A stretch of 5,715 bases of DNA. Source: Candidatus Omnitrophota bacterium (GTDB lineage Bacteria; Omnitrophota; Gorgyraeia; Tantalellales; Tantalellaceae). The stretch lies in the NCBI GenBank assembly GCA_030631915.1, contig DAOVKF010000094.1, positions 1 through 5,715 on the forward strand. The letters are read 5' to 3'. Below the pieces are notes generated by a model, which did not search any database, had not been told where the DNA came from, and worked only from the letters and a program-made list of their open reading frames with translations. The translations under genes and the position numbers were made by a program. Numbering within the stretch: position 1 is the stretch's first letter; every line of letters starts with the position of its first letter. Of the stretch, positions 1-5,715 are shown one piece after another.

Positions 1-114
1 AGGGTGGCAGCCTCGCGTTCCCGCAAATTCGTTCCAAAAGGCGGTTTCTTGAGCCCTTTTCATTATTTTTATATCAACCGGATAACAGGAGAAGGCGGTC
101 CTTCTTTGGCAGGG
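1..114 (+). repeat. Left copy of the terminal direct repeat (tail of a HEYTE module)
   Basis: Bases 1-97 are identical to 5602-5698, and 98-114 match 5699-5715 at 12 of 17 positions, giving 109 of 114 overall. The repeat is in frame and encodes residues 1-38, with RVAASRSRKF near its start. Only codons 33-35 change the protein (GPS here, DYT in the right copy); codon 36 is a silent TTG/CTG change. The first codon here corresponds to the codon just after the His of the HEYTE...H motif in the right copy, so an earlier copy of that module must end here and begin off the left edge. After base 114 the sequence runs into a region unlike anything else in the window. Confidence 0.97.
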
Positions 115-3100
115 TCTTTAACGCCGGCAAGGGCCGTCCCGGATGAAGTTGTGAAAGCCCGTGGATCCGATAAAGCCGCGGCAAGGGAAATAGAATCCTA
201 TGAAAACCTGTTTTTCAGCTACCTCCGGCTTTTAGAATGGCTCAGGAAAGCAGATGCGGAGAAAGATCATAACATATTAGCAGCCGGATATGCCTTGAGA
301 GTCCATGAGATACTGGAAAGATATCCGGAGATAGTATTGACTGAAGAGCAGAGCCGGATATATGAAAGAATATCCCCTGAAAGGTCTCATGTCCGCGAGC
401 ATGAGAACACGCGGAAGGTTTTTAAACCGTTACCCGGCAAAAAAGAAGGGGCAGAGGCCGGCCGGTTCGTTTACCGAATGCCCAAAGAAGCGTTTGAGAT
501 ACTCAGGACAAAAATAAGAGAAGCTGTGTCTAAAGGAGAGATCACTGATGAAGATCATGAACAGTTCTTAAGACACGGACTGGCATGGATGGATAAAGGG
601 CTCAGGGTACATTTTATGAATAATTCAAAAATTTATTCACTCGCCAGGGAAGCCATGAACACAGTATTGGGCGAGGATGATCAAATAGAAGATTATCGGG
701 ACGTATTCAAATATATCAGGCTTTGCCTGAGGACGCGGCATACTATTGAAAAGTTTAAAGAGAAATATGAGTATGACGTTATAAAGCAAACAATGACCCG
801 GCTTAAGGATCATTCCCTCTATACCCGCCTTCTCGAATTCTACCGGTATCAATACGGAGAGTTCGTGGATGAAAGCGGGCAAGAGGACGAAGAGGCCCTG
901 TTTGAGGACCTGATCAGCCGTTTTGTGACAGACAGGGTCCTGGGCAGGGAAAGCATTGAACTTTTGGACGAAAAAGGGATAACCAGGAGATTGGACGAGT
1001 TTTGGCCCCTTGCCGCGTGTGTTATTAAAGACGGGCTGGGGATGCTGGAATGGGAAATCAGCAAGCGAAAGGATTGGATATTAAAGGATAACACAGAGCT
1101 GAACGCTAAATATGAAGCGGCAAAAGGAAAGCAGGAGCGGCTTAAAAAACGGATATTTCCTCTGTTGAACAAAGCCCCTTCTACAGTGAAACAACTGATA
1201 GAGATCATAGGTATTTTGGACCCGCAAGCTGAAACTCATTCAGGGACTTTTGAGGATGCCATTGCGTTTGAAGAATATCTAAGGTGGGATATCGCGATTA
1301 TAGCCAGGCATCTGAGTTCATCCGGCTATGGCGTCCTTGACCAGGCGCTTCTGGGAAAAATCTTTGTTTCTCTTAAAGATGAGCTTATGGCAGTAGATTC
1401 TTTTGATATATTCTTGAGGGTCCTCGGGCTTCTTGATCGTAAAAATATGCTTGATCCCGCTTTTGAGACGAGCATGAATTTTGAAAGCGCGCTTATTTCC
1501 CATATGCGTGACTTGAAAGGAACAAGAAATATGGCGAGAAGGTTGCGAAGCCTGATCGCTGCCAGCGGCCTGTCAATAGATCAGGCAACGGAAGAAATCG
1601 GGTGTTCTATTTCTACGTTGTGCGCGTGGAAAAGCGGTGAATACGAGCCTTTACCCGGATACTTCCATAAGATGGCGGATGTGTTCAGCAGGCGATTAGA
1701 CGAACCGGTATCAACTTCATTGCTGGTATATGGCGAACCGTTGAACGCAGTTCTGAAAAAGACATCTACTTTCGGCGGACGACTGTTTATCCTGACAGCG
1801 CTTTCCGGTCTGGACGCGGAAGGGATAGGCAGAATGATCGGACGGCAAGGCGCGACCATAGGGGGCTGGACGCGCGAATTTCATGCGCCGCAGGTAGAAG
1901 TTGATTATTTTAAGTTAGCCGGGATATTCAGTAAATGTTTAAAGGAGAAGATCGGGGTTACGACCCTGATGTTCGGCATGAGTCTGGAAAAATTCCTGCG
2001 CAGCGGAAAAGTAAAGGCCCCGGAAGGCGACGGGGAGATCAAGGTTACTCCGGGGCTCAGGATCAGGGTTTTAAGGTTGGAGTGCGGCCTTCTGCCGGCG
2101 GAGCTTGCACAAAAGACAGGTGTTTTGCACGGGACGAGAAATCTGGTGAATAGATGGCAGAGAGATGAAGCACTGCCCCGGCCGGCCCGTTTGTTGAAGC
2201 TGAGCCGGATATTCAGCAGGGTAAAAAAGGATATTGAGGTCACGCATATACTTTACGGGAAGTCCCTTGCTGAGTTCTTGCCAGAGTCGCACAGTTTTTG
2301 GGAAAGGGTCGAAGCCATAAGACAGGCTTCAGAATTGAGTATTGGACGGATGGCGGAAGAGCTAAGGGTCGATCCCATTACTGTAAATAGATGGATGAAA
2401 AAAACAGATACTCCCCGGATAGAAGAGGGTCTGATAGGATTAGTGGATATATATCACAGGCAAACCGGTAAATATCTGGACGGATGTCTGCTTTTTTACG
2501 GAAAGACCTTGAATACGCTTTTAGACGAAGCTGACAGGCCCGAAGGTTTTAAAGTCATCAAATATTTCAGGGTCTCCGCGGGGTTGAGCAGGAACGAGGT
2601 AAGCGATAAATTAGGCGTTGACGTGAACACAGTGAGGCGTTGGGAACAAGGGGAAGTACTGCCTTTCAGGGGGCACGCGGTCGCTTTAAGCGAAATGTAC
2701 AAAGAAATTTTTGCTGCCAGGGACAATGGTATAGGCGCGAGCATGATAAAAGACTATTTTGTGACGTTGTGGTTGGTCCTGTCAAGACACGTTAGTACCG
2801 GCCCGGCGCTTTTTATCGATCCGGTGACCCAGGATATAAGGGCGTTGAAGGGAGAACCCGAGGGCGCCGGCATGATATCAGAGCACGATGCGGTCAATAT
2901 GGCATGTGACGAACTGGTGTTCAAACGGCAGAGACCGCCACTGGCCGCAGGGGATCCCCTGTATGATTTTGTCGCCGCAATGGACGCTGTAGCGGACATA
3001 TACGTGATAGATGACGCCGCTCTTAAAGAGGGATTGGACCGGATGGGTTACGCGTATCTTACCGAAGGCCTTATAACCCATGCCGGCACCTGGCGTGACC

Positions 3101-5715
3101 CTGATACGGGCCTGCAGAGGGCCCATAACATGTTTATCCCGGATTCTGTCTACGGATTTTTGCTGAAGCTTCTGGAGAAAAGATCCTGGATGCCGGATGC
3201 CGATATACTGCTTGAATTCTGGAGGCTTCACGAAATATCGCATTTTTTATCGCGGGAAGCCAATGTCGATGAGGTGATGCCTGAGGGAACAGAGAAAATA
3301 GCAAAACTCATTCTTCTGCTGAGCAGGGCGGAACGCGCCCTGGAGCAGGGTTTGACGGAACAGGCCCTGGAATACACGGAAGAGGCTATTGAGCTCAACA
3401 GGGACCTTGCCGTTACGCTTGAGTTGAAAGGCCGCGTAAATGAGGCCGGGAAAGACTGGGCCGCGGCGTTTAAAGATTATTTGATGGCCCTGGCAGAGAT
3501 AAATTCGCGGCAGGGAGTGATAACAATAGGGCATCCGCTGGAAAATAAAGCGTTGGACATGCTTAAAAAAATAACCAAAGCTGCGCCCAGGTCGGTTTTC
3601 AAAGGCGTCATGAATCAGGCGAAGTTCCTGGACGACCTGAAGCGGGCGGATCCACGGGCAAGTGAAGAGTGGGACAAACTTCTGATCACTTATTTCGGCA
3701 TCCTGCCTGTCACGTGCAGATACGCGGCTCCGTCATCGCGGGCGGGACCGGCGCAGTGGGGTCCGGCGATGACGCAATTCCAGACAGCTGTTGTTGACTG
3801 GTTACTGGAACTGCTCAAAGCCGGAAAGTTCGTTAATCCGCTCCACGGTCGGGAAGACGGCAGGGTTTTATCTTATATTTATTATCTTGCAGGCGAAGCG
3901 AGCCGGTCGGCAGGGGATATTGATAAAGCTGTCGCGTATTTCAGGGAATCGAGCGGTTATGACGAGTCCTTTTCAGGGACGCCGGCGGCGCTGGCAGTTT
4001 CTCTGTCGCAGAGGGACGGGACCCCGGGATCCGTTGAAGAGGCGTATCAGGTCCTTTCCTCGGCCGGGGAAGAATTCGGTCCCCTGGATGTGCTCAGTTC
4101 AGCAAGGGAATACATCCGGCAGGCGGAAGAATGGATCATGGTTCATGAAGAGGCCCTTGAGCTGTTCAGGCGATGCGATTATAACGGCTGTCAACTCCGT
4201 ATAGCAGAAGCCAGGAAAATGAAAGGCGAGACAGCTCTTCCCGCTCCTTTGAGGGTTTCTCTGGGGAGCCTGCAGAAAAGCGCCCGTTTGGCGGAAGGAT
4301 CAAAGAACAGGGGAGTGGAAAGCTTTAAGAGGCAGGATCATACAGAGGCTGAAAAATGTTTTGAACAGGTATTAAGGGAGAACCCCGCTGATGAGGAAGT
4401 GAGGGGATTACGCGGCCGGATCCAGGGGATCAAGGAGGAAAGACAAGAGAAAACAATAGCCGCGGATACTGCGGATGAACGTGATCAGGAAGCGGAAAAA
4501 TACTACCTTGAGGCGGAAAAATTCAGTCTTATTGCCGAAAGGCAGGCACATGCCGGCCGGACAGGCAAGGCCAGGAAGAACTATGAAAAGGCGCTTGCCG
4601 AGCTTGAAAAAGCGACGCTTTTCTATGCCTCAATTGGACGGATGCGGGAGCGAATAAACAAAAACCTGGCCGCTATAAAGGGCCTGCCTGACATAGCGGC
4701 AAGGAAAAAGGAAAAACCCGAATCGCAAAAAAAGAAAAAAAGGAAACAAGCTGCCGCAAGAGGGTCAGAAATACCCGGGGAAACAAAAGGCCAGAGAGAC
4801 TTTAAAGGTATTGAGAGACAGGTGTTCCTTTCCAGGGAAGCGGCTGATATGTTAACAAAAAAGAAGGTGGTATCAAAAAAGGAGCGGGAAAACATACTGG
4901 AAGCTGTCAGAGCTGTTAGCCGGGTGCCGGACAGGGAGATGCTGAAGAGGCTGCATCTGAACCTGCATGGCAGTCTCTGGAGCAAGAGAGTCGGCAAGTT
5001 GAACGTAATATTTACCATTATGGACGATGAAAATATACTGGTTCTTCGGGTGGGTGTGCTGGCTAAAACAGCGCATAAGAAAATGGTCAAAATGTTCCCC
5101 GAACACTTTGATCACAGGCCGTTCCTGAAGAATGCCGTGAGAATAGAGGATCTTGACAAAAAGGCCCTGGCCCGGCAGGAAAGGTCCGCCATGAAAGCGC
5201 CGGGTTCTTTATCAATAGATGAGAACCTGGATATTGATAAACAGTATATTACAGGCCTTATCTCCAATGCCGCGGAAAGGACATGGGAAGTCGATGTCCC
5301 GGCCGCGGCGGAGTATATTAACCGTTACGCCCGGCCGTTCAGGGGCACGAATATAGAACCCGGCGGCATACGGATATTCAGCGTGGACAGCCTCGGGGAT
5401 AAACCGGGCATCCCGCGTTTCAGGGGCGCGAAAAAAGCGTCTGATCTTGTTTACGCGTACGGCGTATTTGATGAACAGGAAGATGAACTTAAAATATACG
5501 TGACCAGAAGGTATTTTGAGGAATATTTAAAAGATGATATTTTAGCTTTAGCCGAGGTCATAGACCATGAATATACGGAAGAAGTCCTGGGCTATTCCCA
5601 CAGGGTGGCAGCCTCGCGTTCCCGCAAATTCGTTCCAAAAGGCGGTTTCTTGAGCCCTTTTCATTATTTTTATATCAACCGGATAACAGGAGAAGGCGAT
5701 TATACTCTGGCAGGG
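1..5715 (+). CDS. Internal fragment of a giant multidomain protein, open at both ends
   Basis: Frame 1 runs through the whole window as 1905 sense codons, with neither start nor stop, so both termini lie outside. A random frame of this length would contain many stops, and the translation shows coherent domain structure throughout, so it is coding. Domains in order: tail of a HEYTE module (1-38), helical region (39-503), five XRE-like HTH units (511-916), domain with HEISH at 1077-1081, TPR-like repeats (1102-1169 and 1291-1480), charged Lys-rich linker (1481-1600), RelE-like domain (1606-1697) and a second HEYTE module (1741-1905). No signal peptide or convincing membrane segment is visible, so this part is probably cytosolic or at least soluble. 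Function is unknown. Omnitrophota are known for proteins of tens of thousands of residues, and this fragment fits that class by architecture; that assignment is inference. A chimeric or misassembled contig remains possible because both ends lie in a repeat. Confidence 0.93.
115..1509 (+). other. Helical, charged region of unknown function
   Basis: Residues 39-503 are rich in Glu, Lys, Arg and Leu with few Gly or Pro, typical of long helical solenoid or coiled-coil segments. I recognise no family. A short Pro/Gly/Lys linker at about 139-154 (KPLPGKKEG) separates a first helical block (58-138) from a second, starting RFVYRMPKEAFEILR at 155. An acidic patch lies at 290-299 (DESGQEDEEA). A charged helix at about 349-384 could be a short coiled coil. 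Residues 400-503 hold amphipathic helices (LGKIFVSLKDELMAVDSFDI) leading into the HTH array. It may contain degenerate repeats too eroded to see by eye. No catalytic motif is visible. Confidence 0.5.
1531..1758 (+). repeat. XRE-like HTH unit 1 of 5
   Basis: Residues 511-586. The core reads RRLRSLIAASGLSIDQATEE, then IGCSISTLCAWKSGEYEP, following the XRE/Cro plan: helix 1, Gly-Leu-Ser turn, helix 2, turn, recognition helix ending in Trp (W543) and a short Gly loop. The helix pair KMADVFSRRL follows, and the unit closes with LLVYGEPLNAVL, the tail motif shared by units 1-4 (YG at 577-578, 34 residues after W543). XRE domains normally bind operator DNA as dimers; DNA binding here is inferred. 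Cys residues at 535 and 541 fall in and next to the recognition helix and are unusual for the family. Confidence 0.72.
1771..1998 (+). repeat. XRE-like HTH unit 2 of 5 (degenerate)
   Basis: Residues 591-666. RLFILTALSGLDAEGIGRMI aligns with unit 1, with the marker Trp at 623 (80 residues after W543). The helix KLAGIFSKCL matches MADVFSRRL of unit 1, and the unit ends MFGMSLEKFL, the variant of the YG tail motif (FG at 658-659). The recognition helix region is Gly-rich (RQGATIGGW), which would weaken a helix, so this may be a structural rather than DNA-contacting copy. Taken alone it would be hard to call; its register with its neighbours is the main support. Confidence 0.62.
2059..2280 (+). 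repeat. XRE-like HTH unit 3 of 5
   Basis: Residues 687-760. RIRVLRLECGLLPAELAQKT is a good match to helices 1 and 2 of an XRE domain. The recognition segment carries about two extra residues (GVLHGTRNLVNRW, W719). LLKLSRIFSRV follows, and the unit closes with ILYGKSLAEFL (YG at 752-753). It is separated from unit 2 by a polar linker of about 20 residues (667-686, containing GKVKAPEGDGEI), which explains the larger Trp-to-Trp distance here (96 against 79-83 elsewhere). Units 2 and 3 share the stretch ggatattcag at the DNA level in the IFS codons, consistent with internal duplication. Confidence 0.68.
2296..2523 (+). repeat. XRE-like HTH unit 4 of 5
   Basis: Residues 766-841. RVEAIRQASELSIGRMAEEL and then RVDPITVNRWMKKTDTPR give a near-textbook XRE pattern: helix 2 (SIGRMAEEL), turn (RVDP), recognition helix (ITVNRWMKK, W798), then a Pro in the loop. 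The tail is LLFYGKTLNTLL, with YG at 833-834, 35 residues after the Trp. This unit and unit 5 are the copies most likely to retain a working HTH fold. No DNA target can be inferred. Confidence 0.8.
2548..2748 (+). repeat. XRE-like HTH unit 5 of 5 (most canonical, lacks the YG tail)
   Basis: Residues 850-916. GLSRNEVSDKLGVDVNTVRR followed by WEQGEVLP matches the XRE/HTH_3 consensus closely, including the W-x-x-G loop and the following Leu-Pro. W881 lies 83 residues after W798. Unlike units 1-4 it has no YG-x-x-L tail; after KEIFAARDNG the chain passes straight into the HEISH-containing domain. An XRE HTH leading into an HExxH domain is the layout of known XRE-ImmA/IrrE regulators, so units 5 and the next domain may have been acquired together (inference). 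Confidence 0.85.
2749..3300 (+). other. Domain ending in a zincin-like HEISH motif
   Basis: Residues 917-1100. The notable feature is EFWRLHEISHFLS around 1072-1084, where H1077-E1078-I-S-H1081 is an exact HExxH signature on a hydrophobic helix, as in zinc metallopeptidases. A third ligand is not certain; E1086, D1090, E1091, E1095 and E1098 are candidates downstream. The upstream part has a possible beta-alpha arrangement (ALFIDPVTQDI, then AVADIYVIDD, then AHNMFIPDSV before the helix). The placement right after an XRE HTH recalls the ImmA/IrrE family (COG2856), but the canonical downstream Glu-Ala helix of that family is not clear. HExxH can occur by chance, so activity is unproven. The segment I-L-x(6)-HE also resembles the HEYTE module at the right end. 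Confidence 0.5.
3304..3507 (+). repeat. Two TPR-like repeats in exact 34-residue register
   Basis: Residues 1102-1135 and 1136-1169. Unit one has LSRAERALEQGLTEQALEY and then TEEAIELNRD, with the small residues of TPR positions 20 and 27 at A1122 and A1129. Unit two has GKDWAAAFKDYLMALAEI, with A1156 and A1163 at the same positions, exactly 34 residues on. The first copy fits the TPR consensus better than the second. TPRs form helical scaffolds that bind other proteins or peptides; here they may act as a spacer or docking surface after the HEISH domain. Confidence 0.7.
3508..3870 (+). other. Unrecognised linker region
   Basis: Residues 1170-1290. Mixed helical segments (ENKALDMLKKITKAAPRSVF, then KFLDDLKRADPRASEEWDKL) and a Pro/Gly/Ala-rich patch at about 1242-1256 (AAPSSRAGPAQWGPA) that looks like a flexible hinge. 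A further helix (AVVDWLLELLKAGKF) leads into the next TPR-like block. I see no motif that names a function. Confidence 0.4.
3871..4440 (+). repeat. Degenerate TPR-like block
   Basis: Residues 1291-1480. A TPR-like unit at about 1291-1324 carries AGDIDKAVAYFRESSGYD, with A1310 and F1314 at the expected positions. A second good unit lies at about 1431-1464 (RGVESFKRQDHTEAEKCFEQ, with A1450, F1454 and the closing N-P at 1461-1462). Between them are less regular helix pairs (VEEAYQVLSSAGEEF, then HEEALELFRRCDYNGCQLRI) that may be eroded TPRs. The block is probably a scaffold. Repeat boundaries were set by eye and could shift by several residues. Confidence 0.6.
4441..4800 (+). other. Charged helical segment and Lys-rich linker
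   Basis: Residues 1481-1600. A long Glu/Lys/Ala helix (DQEAEKYYLEAEKFSLIAER, then GKARKNYEKALAELEKATL) is compatible with a coiled coil or one further TPR-like hairpin. It is followed by a strongly basic run at about 1568-1582 (RKKEKPESQKKKKRK) and then a polar, Gly-containing linker to 1600. The basic patch could touch nucleic acid or simply be a flexible spacer in front of the RelE-like domain. Its DNA holds two A7 tracts at 4727-4733 and 4735-4741. Confidence 0.55.
4727..4741 (+). other. Paired A7 tracts (possible slippage site)
   Basis: The sequence is seven A, one G, then seven A, within the Lys-rich linker in front of the RelE-like domain. Such tracts can promote polymerase slippage or ribosomal frameshifting and are also frequent sites of sequencing indels. 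A shift into either other frame meets a stop soon (TAA in frame 3 near 4803, TAA in frame 2 near 4850), so slippage would end the protein before the RelE-like domain. There is no evidence that it is used. Confidence 0.25.
4816..5091 (+). other. RelE/ParE-toxin-like domain, probably catalytically inactive
   Basis: Residues 1606-1697. The pattern matches the RelE/ParE superfamily: first strand and helix (QVFLSREAADML, about 1607-1618), second helix (KERENILEAVRAVSRVPDRE), then KRLHLNLHGSLWSKRVGKLN with VIFTIMDDENILVLRVG. The Leu-x-Gly-x-Trp-x-x-Arg-Val-Gly core and the paired strands VIFTI and ILVLRVG are typical of RelE-family mRNA interferases, which cut mRNA on the ribosome. The length of about 92 residues equals a free-standing RelE protein. 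The Arg usually found in the VGxYRVIY strand is replaced by Asn (N1668), and the usual His-Arg...Tyr after the last strand reads VLAKTAH. Catalysis is therefore doubtful while the fold seems kept. No cognate antitoxin gene follows; the frame simply continues. Confidence 0.72.
5221..5715 (+). other. HEYTE module (putative degenerate metallopeptidase-like unit), right copy
   Basis: Residues 1741-1905, truncated by the window edge. Predicted strands ASDLVYAYGVFDE and ELKIYVTRRYF are followed by a helix carrying ILALAEVIDHEYTEEVLGYS and H1867. H1856-E1857 start an HExxE rather than HExxH motif, with another His 11 residues after the first, an arrangement reminiscent of but not identical to zincin helices. 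The tail RVAASRSRKFVPKGGF, then HYFYINRITGEG, is the same sequence as residues 1-32 of this window, so the module occurs at least twice in the giant protein. Its role is unknown; a structural or processing-related, possibly inactive peptidase unit is one possibility. Confidence 0.55.
5602..5715 (+). repeat. Right copy of the terminal direct repeat
   Basis: This is the second copy of bases 1-114, displaced by 5601 bases (3 x 1867 codons), so the frame is kept. The first 97 bases are identical; the five mismatches all fall at 5699, 5701, 5702, 5704 and 5707. The window stops at the end of the last shared block (tggcaggg). Because the left copy starts at the window edge, the repeat may extend further upstream than can be seen. 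Such near-identity within otherwise unrelated sequence implies recent duplication, gene conversion or an assembly effect. Confidence 0.97.

Noticed and set aside
304..309. His-Glu at residues 102-103 (VHEILERYPE) as a further peptidase motif
   Set aside because: There is no second His or acidic residue at a zincin-like spacing with supporting context; His-Glu pairs are expected by chance in a chain this rich in Glu.
2755..2784. Hydrophobic stretch YFVTLWLVL as a membrane segment
   Set aside because: It is only about nine residues, followed by Ser-Arg-His, too short for a membrane span; more likely a buried helix or strand of the HEISH-containing domain.
2878..3243. Minus-strand open frame of 121 codons (and similar frames at 849-1208 and 1905-2243)
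   Set aside because: All are antisense to well-structured parts of the frame 1 product, have no ribosome binding site worth noting and resemble no family.
3791..4204. Plus-strand frame 2 open frame of 137 codons
   Set aside because: It overlaps the TPR-like block completely. Its Arg/Ser-rich product has no recognisable motif, and the frame 1 product is clearly the structured one.
4623..5090. Minus-strand open frame of 155 codons
   Set aside because: It lies antisense to the linker and RelE-like domain of the long frame. Its product is Ser/Phe/Leu-rich, as expected from the complement of Lys/Glu/Arg codons, and no domain is recognisable.
1..5715. Terminal repeats as transposon ends or a CRISPR/prophage attachment site
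   Set aside because: The repeats are direct, protein-coding and in frame, with no inverted ends, no transposase or integrase and no spacer pattern, so a duplicated domain explains them better.

Overview
The window is one uninterrupted reading frame. Frame 1 of the + strand is open from base 1 to base 5715 (5715 = 3 x 1905). I read all 1905 codons and found no stop, no convincing gene start and no intergenic space. It is therefore an internal slice of a much larger gene that continues past both edges. Every other reading frame in the window is a short shadow of this one. I see no RNA gene, promoter, terminator, CRISPR array or insertion sequence.

The organism is probably an uncultivated bacterium of the Omnitrophota (former candidate phylum OP3) or a lineage with a similar genome style. 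That rests on established reports of enormous multidomain ORFs in Omnitrophota, the modular repeat-built architecture, the roughly balanced base composition and the heavy use of ATA (Ile) and AGG/AGA (Arg) codons. It is an inference; there is no marker gene.

Layout by residue of the slice: 1-38, the tail of a module whose main part lies off the left edge; 39-503, a mostly helical, charged region I do not recognise; 511-916, five tandem XRE/Cro-like helix-turn-helix (HTH) units; 917-1100, a domain ending in a zincin-like HEISH motif; 1102-1169, two TPR-like repeats in exact 34-residue register; 1170-1290, an unrecognised linker; 1291-1480, further degenerate TPR-like repeats; 1481-1600, a charged helical stretch and a Lys-rich linker; 1606-1697, a RelE/ParE-toxin-like domain that appears to lack the usual active-site residues; 1741-1905, a module with a HEYTE...H motif. 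The tail of that last module repeats residues 1-38 almost perfectly.

Two points stand out. First, bases 1-114 and 5602-5715 are the same sequence (97 bases identical, then 12 of 17), spaced by exactly 5601 bases = 1867 codons, so the giant gene carries at least two copies of the HEYTE module and the window begins and ends inside them. Second, the order multi-HTH, HExxH domain, TPRs, RelE-like domain places parts typical of small toxin-antitoxin and XRE-ImmA/IrrE regulatory loci inside one giant polypeptide. Whether the parts still bind DNA, cut protein or cut RNA cannot be told from sequence alone; several key residues look lost.
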